Assembly (NCBI RefSeq): GCF_020614375.1 | Contig: NZ_CP085327.1 | Coordinates: 2,158,823-2,222,822 of the forward strand | From: Haladaptatus salinisoli | GTDB lineage: Archaea; Halobacteriota; Halobacteria; Halobacteriales; Haladaptataceae | Length of the DNA: 64,000 bases | Direction of reading: 5' to 3' | In this document: positions 50,564 to 59,159 of the stretch, piece after piece | How the letters are laid out: each line of letters starts with the position of its first letter | How positions within the stretch are numbered: the stretch's first letter is position 1 | Position numbers and translations under genes: made by a program | The notes under the pieces: generated by a model | What the model saw: the letters and a program-made list of their open reading frames with translations, nothing else | The model's database searches: none | Told to the model about the DNA's origin: nothing

Positions 50564-50692
50564 CAGGGTGTACACCACGGCTCCCCAGCGCGTCGAGAGC
50601 CGTAATCGGAAGAAACGGACGACGACGGCCGTGATGACGGTGTTGACTGCGATGATGACGAGAAAGCCGAGCGTCGTAGCGGCCGAGACCAT
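50351..50692 (-). CDS. Four-helix membrane protein (113 aa)
   Basis: From ATG 50692 the frame gives MVSAATTLGFLVIIAVNTVI, then a short basic loop FRLRLSTRWG, helix VVYTLLLIPLVYVATTLVL, a glycine loop and helix ALILIWVLPFTLGVSIDLFW, and a polar tail EIDLPDKSREQQQGR. The tail is acidic and charged, so it is likely cytoplasmic. Codon use is good. It shares 213 bases with the 3' end of the plus-strand gene 50003-50563. Unknown function. Confidence 0.65.
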   Translation of the reverse strand: MVSAATTLGFLVIIAVNTVITAVVVRFFRLRLSTRWGAVVYTLLLIPLVYVATTLVLSGVIGFGGSGVRDRGTALILIWVLPFTLGVSIDLFWMPPPDEIDLPDKSREQQQGR

Positions 50693-50776
50693 GTCCGGAG
50701 CTAGGATGTCATCGTTCTTTTGCGTACCGGAAGGCGGCCGTGCCACCGCGACAGGTCCTCGCCGTCCGGACGCGTT

Positions 50777-51373
50777 CTACTCGAAATCGCGGCGCATGGC
50801 GATTTCGAACCACGGGCAGAGGCGCAGTTGGCGGTACCACTTGGGGTGTTCGTACAGGCGCTCGTAGGGCACCCACATCAGGCCCGCGACTTCCTCCTCG
50901 TCCGGGTCGAGCGCGGTGTCGTGCAGGGTGAGTTTCAGCACGGCGCAGACCTCGTGCTCGACGCCCTCGCGGGCGTAGTAGCGTTTGTACTCGAACTGGT
51001 CGGTCTGGCGCAGGTCGTCGTACTGGTCGGGCGAGATGCCGAGTTCGTCGTCGAGGCGCTGGCGGGTCGCGTCCACCTGCGACTGGCCCGGACTTGGGTG
51101 GGACGCGACGGTGCCGTCCCAGTAGGTGTCCCAGAGGCGCTTGGTCGGCGCGCGCTGGGCGAGCAGGATGTCGCCGTCCTCGTCGAAGATGAGCGCGGTG
51201 AACGCTCGGTGGCGGATGCCGTCTCCCGTGTGCGCTTCGAGGCGGTTGACGACTTCCTGTTCGTTGTCGTCCGCGTCCACGGCGACGACGGACTTTCGGG
51301 CGTTCTTGTGGACTTCGTCGGCGTCCTCGGAGAGCGACTCCCCGGGCGAGTCTGCGGCGCTGTCGGTGCTCAT
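50777..51373 (-). CDS. idi: Type I isopentenyl-diphosphate delta-isomerase (Nudix), Cys replaced
   Basis: This 198-residue Nudix-fold enzyme from ATG 51373 has HRAFTALIFDEDGDILLAQRA, WDTYWDGTVASHPSPGQSQVDATRQRLDDELG and the ExE pair in VEHEVCAVLKL. It should interconvert IPP and DMAPP to feed archaeal isoprenoid lipid synthesis. In the E. coli enzyme the catalytic cysteine lies in NSVCGHP; here the aligned residue is alanine (GTVASHP), while the histidines and glutamates remain. From memory this change recurs in haloarchaeal homologues. Mevalonate-pathway genes are not in the window. Confidence 0.87.
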   Translation of the reverse strand: MSTDSAADSPGESLSEDADEVHKNARKSVVAVDADDNEQEVVNRLEAHTGDGIRHRAFTALIFDEDGDILLAQRAPTKRLWDTYWDGTVASHPSPGQSQVDATRQRLDDELGISPDQYDDLRQTDQFEYKRYYAREGVEHEVCAVLKLTLHDTALDPDEEEVAGLMWVPYERLYEHPKWYRQLRLCPWFEIAMRRDFE

Positions 51374-51486
51374 ACTGGTACAGAGAACCATCCGTCTCAA
51401 ACGTTCTTCGGAACGCGTCCGCCCCGAGCGCCGTCCGTCGGCGCGAGTCGCGTCATTTACCTTGGCGCGAGTTCGAGTTTCGAGCG

Positions 51487-52005
51487 ATGACCGACGCCGC
51501 AACCGCCGAAACTGACGACTACTCCGGCCTCCTCGGCGCGTTCCGCTACAGTTTTCGCGCGTCCGACTCGATGGCCTTCAAGTTCTACGTCCTCGTCAGT
51601 TTCGTCCTCGGCGTCTTTCTCGCTATCATCTTCGTGCTGGCGCTGGTGTTCTGGTTCACCGAGGTCCTCGGGCAGTCGGCGCTGACGACGACTTCGAACG
51701 CCTTCCTCGGCGTCATCGCCATCTTCGTCCTCGGGCCGCTGTTCGCGCCGGTGCTGTTCGTCGCGCGCCGCCACCGACGCGGCGAGACGCCCCGCCCCGC
51801 CTACGACACCCTGCTCGCCCTCTCGGGGTTCGTCTTCGTCGTCTCGCTGTACGTCGGACTCGTCATCACCGTCCCCCCGAAGTACCAGTCCCCGAACCCC
51901 GGCGCGGTCGGCGGGTTCCTCTACTCGCTCCCGCAGTTATCCGGTCTCATCCCGCCGCTCGTCGCCGCGCTCCTCGTCTTCGTCCTCCACCGTCTCGTCC
52001 GGTGA
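51487..52005 (+). CDS. Haloarchaeal four-helix membrane protein (172 aa)
   Basis: This 172-residue protein has a short acidic N-terminus (TDAATAETDDYSGLLGAFRYSF), helix VLVSFVLGVFLAIIFVLALVFW, helix AFLGVIAIFVLGPLFAPVLF with a RRHRRGETPRP loop, helix LLALSGFVFVVSLYVGLVI and a final helix LIPPLVAALLVFVLHRL. No known catalytic motif. It stands in a run of small genes with DUF5812, each starting about 60 bases after the previous stop. Similar four-TM proteins are widespread in haloarchaea. Confidence 0.7.
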   Translation: MTDAATAETDDYSGLLGAFRYSFRASDSMAFKFYVLVSFVLGVFLAIIFVLALVFWFTEVLGQSALTTTSNAFLGVIAIFVLGPLFAPVLFVARRHRRGETPRPAYDTLLALSGFVFVVSLYVGLVITVPPKYQSPNPGAVGGFLYSLPQLSGLIPPLVAALLVFVLHRLVR

Positions 52006-52069
52006 GCGGTTCGGCGAGCGCGACCGGGAGAGCGGAATCCGGAAAAGGACCGACGACCTATCCCCGCCC

Positions 52070-52534
52070 ATGACCGAGAAGTCGAGCACGTTCCTCGTCA
52101 CCCACGCCGAGGACGATTCGGCCGTGCTGAAGGACGTTCGCGACGGACAGGTGCACACCCTCTCGACCAACCCCGGCGTCGAACCTCGCGACGCCGTCGA
52201 CGCCACGGTCGCCCCCGAACCGCCGATGGAGGTGACGTGGGAGGTGGTGGACATCGACGATCGGCGACCGCTTTCGGTCGAGGAGAGCGACGAACCGCCG
52301 ACGACGCAGGAGCGCGAGATGGCCGCCGAACAGGACGTGGGCGACCTCGCCCGGACCGAGCGCGCCGGAATCGGCGAGATTCACGTCCTCTCGGTGCCGC
52401 CGGAGGAGACCGAAACCGCCGCGAGCGACGTGCTGGACGACGAAGGAACCCTCGCGCGAGCGGCCCGACTGGGCGTGAACCGCGTCGAGGTTCGGTCGGA
52501 AGACGGCGTGGTGAGCGTTCGCTACTTACCGTGA
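52070..52534 (+). CDS. DUF5812 family protein
   Basis: This 154-residue acidic protein starts TEKSSTFLVTHAEDDSAVLKDVRDGQVHTL, an OB/DUF5812 pattern, with PMEVTWEVVDIDDRRPLSVEESDEPPTTQEREMA and RAARLGVNRVEVRSEDGVVSVRYLP at the C-terminus. The family is restricted to haloarchaea as I recall and has no function assigned. Its stop abuts the remnant zinc-ribbon gene on the opposite strand (52535-52680). Confidence 0.72.
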   Translation: MTEKSSTFLVTHAEDDSAVLKDVRDGQVHTLSTNPGVEPRDAVDATVAPEPPMEVTWEVVDIDDRRPLSVEESDEPPTTQEREMAAEQDVGDLARTERAGIGEIHVLSVPPEETETAASDVLDDEGTLARAARLGVNRVEVRSEDGVVSVRYLP

Positions 52535-52680
52535 CTATCCGTCGTCGCTCGCGCCGAGAATCGCGCCGCGGTGCGGGCGCTCCCGGACGGTCGCCGCGCT
52601 GACGGTGTGCCCGCGGACGCGCTTCCTTTCACCAGTTCGTCGACCTCGTCGCCGCAACCGGGACAGTGGGACGTGCCGAG
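52535..52680 (-). pseudogene. Remnant of a small zinc-ribbon gene (frameshifted)
   Basis: On the minus strand one frame reads GTSHCPGCGDEVDELVK, a zinc-finger start, and a second frame reads KRVRGHTVSAATVRERPHRG and AILGASDDG before the TAG at 52537-52535. One extra base in the stretch AAAGGAAG near 52624 would join them into one reading frame. There is also no ATG before the zinc finger. The gene is therefore broken twice, or the assembly has errors. Another CxxC pair is not visible, so only half of a ribbon remains. Confidence 0.4.
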
Positions 52681-52762
52681 TAAATATGACTAACGTGACA
52701 GAATCGTCCCGTCGCACCCGAACCCGGACGCTTTTTCTCGCGTTCCCGAGAACCCATCTCGC

Positions 52763-53497
52763 ATGGCAACGCAACCGCACCTGCTCGTGGACGAGGGCGA
52801 CCTGAACGACATCGCGCTGATTCCGGGCGACCCGGGGCGCGTCGACCGAATCGCGGCGCAGTGCGACTCCTCCGAGGTCGTCTCGGAGAACCGCGAGTAC
52901 AAGGTCGTCAACGCCGAGTACGAGGGCGTTCCCCTCACGATCTGCTCGACCGGCATCGGCTGTCCCTCCGCGACCATCGCCATCGAAGAGATGGCGGCCG
53001 TCGGCGTCGACACCGTGATTCGCGTCGGGACGACCGGGGCGCTCCAGGAGTACATCGAAATCGGCGACATGGTTATCGCAACGGGCGCGGCGAAAGACGA
53101 GGGGACGACCCGACGCTACGAGAAGGACACCTACCCCGCCGTGCCGGACTACGAGGTGCTCTCCGCGCTGGTCGATTCCGCGGAAACGAACGACGAGGAC
53201 GTTCACGTCGGCCCCATCGCGAGCGACGACGCCTTCTACGCCGAAACAGACGAGTACGTCGCGGACTGGGAGGAAGCGAACATCCTCTGCGTCGAAATGG
53301 AGGCCGCCGCCGTCTTCTCCATCGCCCGCCGGAAGGGGATGCGCTCGGGAGCCATCTGCACCGCGGACGGAAACCTCGTGAAGGGAACGCAGAAGGGAAC
53401 CGACACCGAGGACGACGAACTCCCCGAGAAGGCGAAGAACAACGTCGAGCGCGCCATTCGCATCTCGCTCGACGCGGTCGTCTCCCTCTCCCGGTAA
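52763..53497 (+). CDS. udp: Uridine phosphorylase
   Basis: This 244-residue nucleoside phosphorylase starts MATQPHLLVDEGDLNDIALIPGDPGRVDRI, the phosphate-binding PGDPGRV, with CSTGIGCPSATIAIEEM, VIRVGTTGALQE and ILCVEMEAAAVFSIAR, the conserved M-E-x-E/A ribose site. It splits uridine (or a purine nucleoside) with phosphate. The start matches family N-termini. It may be transcribed together with the downstream HPP-USP gene, 37 bases apart. Confidence 0.9.
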   Translation: MATQPHLLVDEGDLNDIALIPGDPGRVDRIAAQCDSSEVVSENREYKVVNAEYEGVPLTICSTGIGCPSATIAIEEMAAVGVDTVIRVGTTGALQEYIEIGDMVIATGAAKDEGTTRRYEKDTYPAVPDYEVLSALVDSAETNDEDVHVGPIASDDAFYAETDEYVADWEEANILCVEMEAAAVFSIARRKGMRSGAICTADGNLVKGTQKGTDTEDDELPEKAKNNVERAIRISLDAVVSLSR

Positions 53498-53534
53498 CGG
53501 AACGCATTTATTTTCGACTCCCGCAGTTTTTCTC

Positions 53535-55034
53535 ATGTTCGACGACCTGCTGATGCGGTATCACGCGATGCTCCGCCGCATCCGCCGGTTCGAGCGGCGC
53601 GAGGCTCGACAGTTCTGGCGGTGGGTCGAACACACCCAGAATCTGACCCGGCTGACGATACTGGTGGTCGCACCCCTCCTCATCGCCGGCATCACGTGGC
53701 TCTCGAATAGGCTGGAACCCGTGTCGTTTCTGCTGTGGCCGCCGCTCGCGTCGGGTACCTACACCCTCTTCGCCGACCCGGAGGGGAAGTACGCTTCCCC
53801 GACGAAGTTCGTCGGGGGGATGACCGCCGGGGCGCTCTGCGGTTGGGGCGCGCTGGGACTGTCTGCTAAATTCCTCTATCACGTCTCGCCCGGCGAGATG
53901 ACGATTCACGCGGGCGGTGCGGCGCTCGGTATTTTTCTGACGGTGTTGACGACGTGGTTGCTCGACCTCGAACAGCCGACGGCGTTCTCCACGGCGCTGC
54001 TCGTCCTCATGTTCCCGTTTACGGGCGTGGACAGCTTCTTCAATGGTTTCCTCTACGTCCTCGGCATCGCGATTTCTAGCAGTATCGTCGCCGGGGTGTT
54101 CGTCGTCTGGCGGCGCGAGTTCTACGAGCGCAGGGCGCGCTACCTCTACCGCTCGACGAAGGGCGACGACCACGTGCTCGTCCCCGTGCGCGGCGCGCAC
54201 GCCGAGGCGGCGGCGATGTTCGGCGCGAAGCTGGCGGCGGCGCACGACGCCGGGAAGGTCGTACTGGCCGACATCGTCGACGAATCCGCCATCGAAGAAG
54301 CCGAGGAGACGATGGCGAAGTCCGACGCGAATCGGCAGCGCTTCGTCGACCCGGACGCGGCGGAACTCGCTTCCCAGGAGGAGGCCGCCGAAGCGCAGGC
54401 GGCCGACGAAGCCGCCAATCGGCTGGAAACGCAGGCGCACCGAATCCGGACGCAGATGGGCGTCCCCTGCGAGGTCGTCGTCACGGGCGACGGGACACCG
54501 TCCGCCAAGACCGTCTTGAAGACCGCCCGCGAGGTGAACTGCGACCTCATCGTCGTGCCGTACGAGGAGAAACACGGCGGCCTCTCGCCGTTCATCAGGG
54601 GTCTTTTCCGAGGTCGGATCGACGCCATCGCGTACCGACCTGCACCCGATAGCGAACCGCGTCGGCGCTGGAAACGCGTTCTCGTTCCGGTCAGACGCGC
54701 CGGCGACACGGCTCACACGATGATCGACTTCGCACGACGACTCGTCGGACGGTCGGGGTCGGTGAGCGTCTGTACCTGCATCGATCGCGAAGCGGAGCGT
54801 AGGAGCGCCGAATCGACCCTCGCCGACCTCGTGGAGGCGTTCTCCGGGTCGTTCGAGACGCGCGTCTCGCGGAGCAACATCGAGGACTTCCTCGCGGCGA
54901 ACGACGGCCACTACGACCTCGCCATCATCGGGGCGAGCACGGACCGGAGCGCGGCCTCGCGGTTCATCTCGCCGCCGACGTTCGAGCGAATGCACGAAAT
55001 CGACTGCGACGTGGCGGTCGTCCACCGCGGGTGA
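53535..55034 (+). CDS. HPP membrane domain fused to two USP domains
   Basis: This 499-residue protein has four or five helices forming an HPP-type membrane domain to about residue 195 (PPLASGTYTLFADPEGKYASPTKFVGGMTAGALCGW; HAGGAALGIFLTVLTTWLL; PTAFSTALLVLMFPF). Then come two universal-stress-protein (Usp) domains: residues 210-375 (DDHVLVPVRGAHAEAAAMFG, CDLIVVPYEEKHGG) and 380-498 (KRVLVPVRRAGDTAHTMIDFA, YDLAIIGASTDRS). HPP proteins include nitrite or other anion carriers; Usp domains bind nucleotides. A nucleotide- or stress-regulated transporter is likely. It begins the block of ion-related genes. Confidence 0.8.
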   Translation: MFDDLLMRYHAMLRRIRRFERREARQFWRWVEHTQNLTRLTILVVAPLLIAGITWLSNRLEPVSFLLWPPLASGTYTLFADPEGKYASPTKFVGGMTAGALCGWGALGLSAKFLYHVSPGEMTIHAGGAALGIFLTVLTTWLLDLEQPTAFSTALLVLMFPFTGVDSFFNGFLYVLGIAISSSIVAGVFVVWRREFYERRARYLYRSTKGDDHVLVPVRGAHAEAAAMFGAKLAAAHDAGKVVLADIVDESAIEEAEETMAKSDANRQRFVDPDAAELASQEEAAEAQAADEAANRLETQAHRIRTQMGVPCEVVVTGDGTPSAKTVLKTAREVNCDLIVVPYEEKHGGLSPFIRGLFRGRIDAIAYRPAPDSEPRRRWKRVLVPVRRAGDTAHTMIDFARRLVGRSGSVSVCTCIDREAERRSAESTLADLVEAFSGSFETRVSRSNIEDFLAANDGHYDLAIIGASTDRSAASRFISPPTFERMHEIDCDVAVVHRG

Positions 55035-55053
55035 ACGCCACGGTCGCCCGACC

Positions 55054-56235
55054 TCATCTTTGAAATTCGTCGAGCGTTCGATTCGCGTCGTCGCCGGCCA
55101 ACCGGTCGGCCAGTTCCTCCACGTGCTCTCCGCCGAGCGCCGCCTTGACGAGTAGCCGACCGATGAACGACGGACTGACGACGACGTCGGCGCCCGCCCG
55201 CCGCAGTTTCGCCACGTTCTCGCTCTCGGTCGCCCCCGCGACGATACGAACGTCGGGGTTCAGCTGTCGGGCGGTCAGCACCGCGAGCGCGTCCTCGGCG
55301 TCGTTGTCGGTCGCGACGAGCACCGACTGCGCCCGTTCGATGCCGACGCGCCGGAGCAACTTCTCGTCGCTCGGGTCGCCGTGAAGGACGTTTTGCCGCC
55401 GCTCCCGCAGTTCGCTTGCGAGGTCGGTGTCGTCGACGACGAGTAGGTACTCGGTTCGACCGCCGAGTTCGTCGATAATCGATTCGGTGAGTAGCCGTCC
55501 GTATCCGAGCACGAGCAAGTGGTTCTCCATGAGTTCGACGTTGGTGTCCGTGGTTCTGCCGAGGGCGCTGGCGAATCTGTTCTCGACGATGGGCGTGAAT
55601 AGAACGCCCAACGCGACCGCGAAGCTGCCGGTACCGAAGATGATGACGGTCATTCCGAACGCGCGAGCGAAGGTGGTCATCGGATAAATGTCGCCGTATC
55701 CCACCGTACTCGCGGTGATGACGGTGAAGTAGAAGGCGTCGAACAGCGAATCGAGATTGGCGAAATCGTCCTGAAGCGCGTACGCGCCGAACGTTCCGTA
55801 CAACTGCGCCCCGACGACGGCGGCCGCGGCGGCGAGTTGCGCCGCCGTCAGCGCGAGCGGTCGCTCGAACCGTCGACGCGTTCCGAGCAGCAGGGGGAAG
55901 GTGACGAGGGAAGCGCCGATGAGCGGTAGCGAGTACGGCGACGACTGCAGCAGTCCGTGAATCCCGGCCAGGGGTACCAGCACGCTGCTCGCGTACCAGG
56001 CGGTGCGGAGGCCGCGTCGGAGACCGACGGCGGAGATGAGCAACAGGAATCCGACGATGGTGCCGGTGTACGACGCCGTCGTTCGAACCGCGATGGGGAT
56101 TGCGCCGCCGAACAATCCGCCGTCGCCGGTGGCGGTCGCGACCAACCCGGTGGCGATGGAGAGCAGCGCGACGCCGATCGTCAGCCACGCGACGATGCGC
56201 GCCGAGACGCCACCCTGCAGCACACCCCATTCCAT
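55054..56235 (-). CDS. RCK-regulated potassium channel (TVGYGD)
   Basis: This 393-residue protein has an N-terminal set of about four helices, then a pore helix and selectivity filter ASTVGYGDIYP near residue 177, an inner helix (AFGMTVIIFGTGSFAVALGVLF), and a RCK_N domain from about residue 237 (HLLVLGYGRLLTESIIDELGG; VVDDTDLASELRERRQNVLHGDPSDEKLLRRVGIERAQSVLVATDNDAEDAL). The filter TVGYGD means K+ selectivity. The RCK glycine loop reads G-Y-G-R-L-L. It is 20 bases convergent with the HPP-USP gene and divergent from the two TM-RCK_C genes. Confidence 0.88.
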   Translation of the reverse strand: MEWGVLQGGVSARIVAWLTIGVALLSIATGLVATATGDGGLFGGAIPIAVRTTASYTGTIVGFLLLISAVGLRRGLRTAWYASSVLVPLAGIHGLLQSSPYSLPLIGASLVTFPLLLGTRRRFERPLALTAAQLAAAAAVVGAQLYGTFGAYALQDDFANLDSLFDAFYFTVITASTVGYGDIYPMTTFARAFGMTVIIFGTGSFAVALGVLFTPIVENRFASALGRTTDTNVELMENHLLVLGYGRLLTESIIDELGGRTEYLLVVDDTDLASELRERRQNVLHGDPSDEKLLRRVGIERAQSVLVATDNDAEDALAVLTARQLNPDVRIVAGATESENVAKLRRAGADVVVSPSFIGRLLVKAALGGEHVEELADRLAGDDANRTLDEFQR

Positions 56236-56394
56236 ACGAGCGTCCTCCTACGCCGCGAATGATAAATCAGATGGCCGATCGGTCCGTCGAAACCCACCCA
56301 CCGCGAACCGATCGTCGCCCGGGGCGTCACCGTGACCAACGTTCCCGACCTTGGGGGTCGGTACGTCTTTGTGCTCGCCGGGTCTGCTCGGTGT

Positions 56395-57582
56395 ATGGAG
56401 TACCCGCTTCCGGTCGCACTGCTCCTCGGCCTGTACCTCGGAGCGCTCACCGGCGTCGTTCCGGCGCTCGTCGCGTGGAGCCTCGGGTTCGTGTTCCGGT
56501 ACGTGACCGGCGTCACGCTTCCGGGGTTCGCCGTCGTGGTGCTCGGGGTCGCCATCGCGGGCGTGCAGGGCGGACTGCTCGGCCTGCTGGACCCCCCCGT
56601 CGTCAACTCCCCGATCGGCGTCGTCGGGGTCATCGTCGTGATGCTGGCGACGCAGTACGCCCACGCGAAAGGCGACGCGATGGGCGCGTCGTTCCCCCGG
56701 CGCATCGGCCTTCGGCGACTGCGGGAGCACCGCCTTTCGAGCGACGTGATAGAGCGGGTCGGGCGGTTCGGCCGGGTTCGCGTCACCGTCGCGGGCGAAA
56801 TCGGGGATATCGAGGGCTACCCGCCGTTGTCGGACGACCTGCGGGCGAAACTGCGCGAGGGGGAGTGGACGTTCCCCGCCGACCTCCCGCTTCGGGAGTT
56901 GGAGTCGCGGCTGGCCGACCGTCTCAGAACCGAACACGAGTTCGCGGACGTGACCGTCGAAATCGACGCGACGGGGACGGCGACGGTGAGCGCCGCCCCG
57001 CCGGAAGGGTCGCTCTCCCGCCGGGTTCCGCCGAACCGACGAGCTGTGTCGGTCGACACGCTCGTGCCGACCGGTCTCGCTCGGGGCGACGAGGTCGCGT
57101 TCGCGGTCGCCGACGACGAGGTGGCCGGAACGGTTCTGAGCGCGAAAACCGACAGCGAATCGACCGACGACGCGGCCGATGACGGCGAACCGGTTTCGCG
57201 CGCGCCGACGACGACCGGCGGGGACGGACGCCTGACGGTTTCGGTTTCGAGGGCCGACGCGACGAGGCTCCTCGAAGGCGAGCCGTCGAAACTGCGAGTT
57301 CGTTCGCGCGGACGGCGCTCCGAGTTCCAACTCGTCAACCTGCTCGAGCGCGCGGGACAGCAGTTCGGGCGGATGTCGATACGGGCGGGGAGCGAACTCG
57401 ACGGAGCGACGCTCGGCGAAACGCGCGTTCGAGACAGCTACGGCGTGGCGATACTCGCGGTCGAGCGGGACGACGACTGGACGGTCGCGCCGCCCGGGAC
57501 GACCGTGCTCGCCGACGGCGACGAACTGTACGTCGCGGGAACGCGAACCGCGCTGGACCGGTTCTCGGAGGCGGTCGGATGA
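56395..57582 (+). CDS. TM-RCK_C protein, first of a pair
   Basis: This 395-residue protein from ATG 56395 has about four helices (PVALLLGLYLGALTGVVPAL; VAWSLGFVFRYV; FAVVVLGVAIAGVQGGLLGLL; IGVVGVIVVMLATQYA) and a long soluble part. The first soluble domain is beta-rich with RVTVAGEIGDIEGYPPLSDDL. The C-terminal TrkA_C/RCK_C domain runs about residues 320-390 (FGRMSIRAGSELDGATLGETRVRDSYGVAILAVER; LADGDELYVAGTRTALDRF). No Rossmann RCK_N domain is seen, unlike the nearby channel. The stop overlaps the next gene's start by four bases. Confidence 0.78.
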   Translation: MEYPLPVALLLGLYLGALTGVVPALVAWSLGFVFRYVTGVTLPGFAVVVLGVAIAGVQGGLLGLLDPPVVNSPIGVVGVIVVMLATQYAHAKGDAMGASFPRRIGLRRLREHRLSSDVIERVGRFGRVRVTVAGEIGDIEGYPPLSDDLRAKLREGEWTFPADLPLRELESRLADRLRTEHEFADVTVEIDATGTATVSAAPPEGSLSRRVPPNRRAVSVDTLVPTGLARGDEVAFAVADDEVAGTVLSAKTDSESTDDAADDGEPVSRAPTTTGGDGRLTVSVSRADATRLLEGEPSKLRVRSRGRRSEFQLVNLLERAGQQFGRMSIRAGSELDGATLGETRVRDSYGVAILAVERDDDWTVAPPGTTVLADGDELYVAGTRTALDRFSEAVG

Positions 57583-58742
57583 TACAGCAACTCCCCTCGA
57601 CTCCGGTCGATACACTGGCTCGCATCGTCGGACTCGCCGTCCTCTCGGGGGCGGTCGCCGGCGCGGTCGCGTTCGCCCATCGCTGGTACGCCCGCGAACG
57701 GATACCGAACGGGGTCGCGGTGCTCGCCGGAATCGGTGCGGTTGGCATAGCGACGAGCACATGGCGGACGCTCCAACCGTTCCTCGGCGGAACTCAGGAC
57801 CTGGTGGCACCGACGGAGGCGGCGGTAACCGTGGTCTCGTTCGTCCTCGCGGGACTCACCGCCCTCGTCGGCGCGCGGCTCGGCGACCGACTGACGACCA
57901 ACGTGGCGGCGCTTTCGGGGGCGACGAAGCTCGACGACGACGTGAGCAGAATCGTGGGCGCGGTGGGGCGCGTCGTCGCGGTCACGCTTCCGGAGAGCAT
58001 CCACGACATCGACGGCCACGACGCCGTCTCCGAAGGAACGAAGGAGGAACTGGCAGGTTCGACCTTCCTGTTTCCGCGGGGGCTGACCGTCGCCGAACTC
58101 AGGGAGCGTCTCGTCGCCCGACTCAAGGACGACCACGGCGTCGGCTACGCGGACGTCGACCTCGCCGCCGACGGAACCGTCGAGTACCTCGCGCTCGGAA
58201 GTCGCGTCGCCGGTCTCGGCCCGACGCTCGCGCCCGGAACGGTCGCGGTCGCGCTTCGAGCGGACCCGGCCTTCAGCGCGGGCGTCGGCGATGCGGTCGC
58301 CGTCTGGCGACGAGACGAAGACGGTGCCGAGCGCGTCGTGACCGGCGAACTCCGAGGCGTCGCGGAGGACGTGGCGACGGTGGCGGTGGACGCGACGGAA
58401 GCGAGGAAGCTCGACGCGACGGAGCGGTATCGGCTGGTGACGCTCCCGACGCGGGACCGACCGGAGCGCGAGTTCGCCGCCCGACTGCGGGCCGCCGCCG
58501 AGACCATCGGCGCGGTGACGGTCGCGCCGGGAAGCGACCTCGTCGGGGTTCCGGTCGGCAGTCTCGACGCGGCCGTGGTCGCGGTTCACCCCGAATCCGG
58601 CCCCGTCGAGCCGCTCCCCCTTCGTTCCCGAACGCTCGCGGAAAGCGATACGCTCTACGTCGTCGCCCGTCCGAGCCTCCTCCGACGAATCGAACGGGCG
58701 GCGGACGACCGGGCGGGCGAACCCGCGCGAGTATTTAAGTAG
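57579..58742 (+). CDS. TM-RCK_C protein, second of a pair
   Basis: This 387-residue relative of the preceding protein has two to three helices (RIVGLAVLSGAVAGAVAFAHRWYA; GVAVLAGIGAVGIATSTW; VTVVSFVLAGLTALVGARL), a matching beta-rich part (DDDVSRIVGAVGRVVAVTLPESIHDIDGH) and a C-terminal RCK_C-like domain (ETIGAVTVAPGSDLVGVPVGSLDAAVVAVHPE; TLAESDTLYVVARPSLLRRI). The two are probably subunits of one membrane complex. Lack of a nucleotide domain suggests they bind another ligand, or a channel. Translation is coupled by the ATGA overlap at 57579-57582. Confidence 0.75.
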   Translation: MIQQLPSTPVDTLARIVGLAVLSGAVAGAVAFAHRWYARERIPNGVAVLAGIGAVGIATSTWRTLQPFLGGTQDLVAPTEAAVTVVSFVLAGLTALVGARLGDRLTTNVAALSGATKLDDDVSRIVGAVGRVVAVTLPESIHDIDGHDAVSEGTKEELAGSTFLFPRGLTVAELRERLVARLKDDHGVGYADVDLAADGTVEYLALGSRVAGLGPTLAPGTVAVALRADPAFSAGVGDAVAVWRRDEDGAERVVTGELRGVAEDVATVAVDATEARKLDATERYRLVTLPTRDRPEREFAARLRAAAETIGAVTVAPGSDLVGVPVGSLDAAVVAVHPESGPVEPLPLRSRTLAESDTLYVVARPSLLRRIERAADDRAGEPARVFK

Positions 58743-58883
58743 GATGACGAAACCAAACTCGGGCGATGGTCGCCCCGACGCCGGCGTTCGTCGCGCTGCT
58801 CGTCCCCCTGACGGCGAGGCCGACACCGAACGCCATCCTCCGAGAGAGAAAGCCACTTCCCGCACCCACCCGTCACGGCAACT

Positions 58884-59159
58884 ATGCAGTGGAAACTCTT
58901 CGCGGACCTCGCGGAGCTCGCCGGAGACAAGACGGTGTCCGTGGACGTCGAACCGGGCGACACCGTGGGCGACGCCTTGGACGCGCTTCTCGAACCGCGC
59001 CCGGAACTCGAAGACCGCGTGCTCGACGAGGACGGCCGCCTCCGCGACCACATCAACGTCCTCCGAAGCGGGACGAACGTCTTCACCGAAAACGGGCTGG
59101 AGACGGAGCTAGAGTCGGGCGACGAGCTCGCGCTCTTTCCGCCCGTGAGCGGTGGCTAA
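58884..59159 (+). CDS. samp1: SAMP1/MoaD-type ubiquitin-like sulfur carrier
   Basis: This 91-residue beta-grasp protein starts MQWKLFADLAELAGDKTVSV, with VGDALDALLEPRPEL, HINVLRSGTNV and the C-terminal ELALFPPVSGG, the Gly-Gly tail that is adenylated by the E1-like UbaA. In Haloferax, SAMP1 is attached to lysines and also supplies sulfur for molybdopterin. The upstream 141 bases contain nothing else I can support. Here it stands alone without MoaE or UbaA. Confidence 0.9.
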   Translation: MQWKLFADLAELAGDKTVSVDVEPGDTVGDALDALLEPRPELEDRVLDEDGRLRDHINVLRSGTNVFTENGLETELESGDELALFPPVSGG

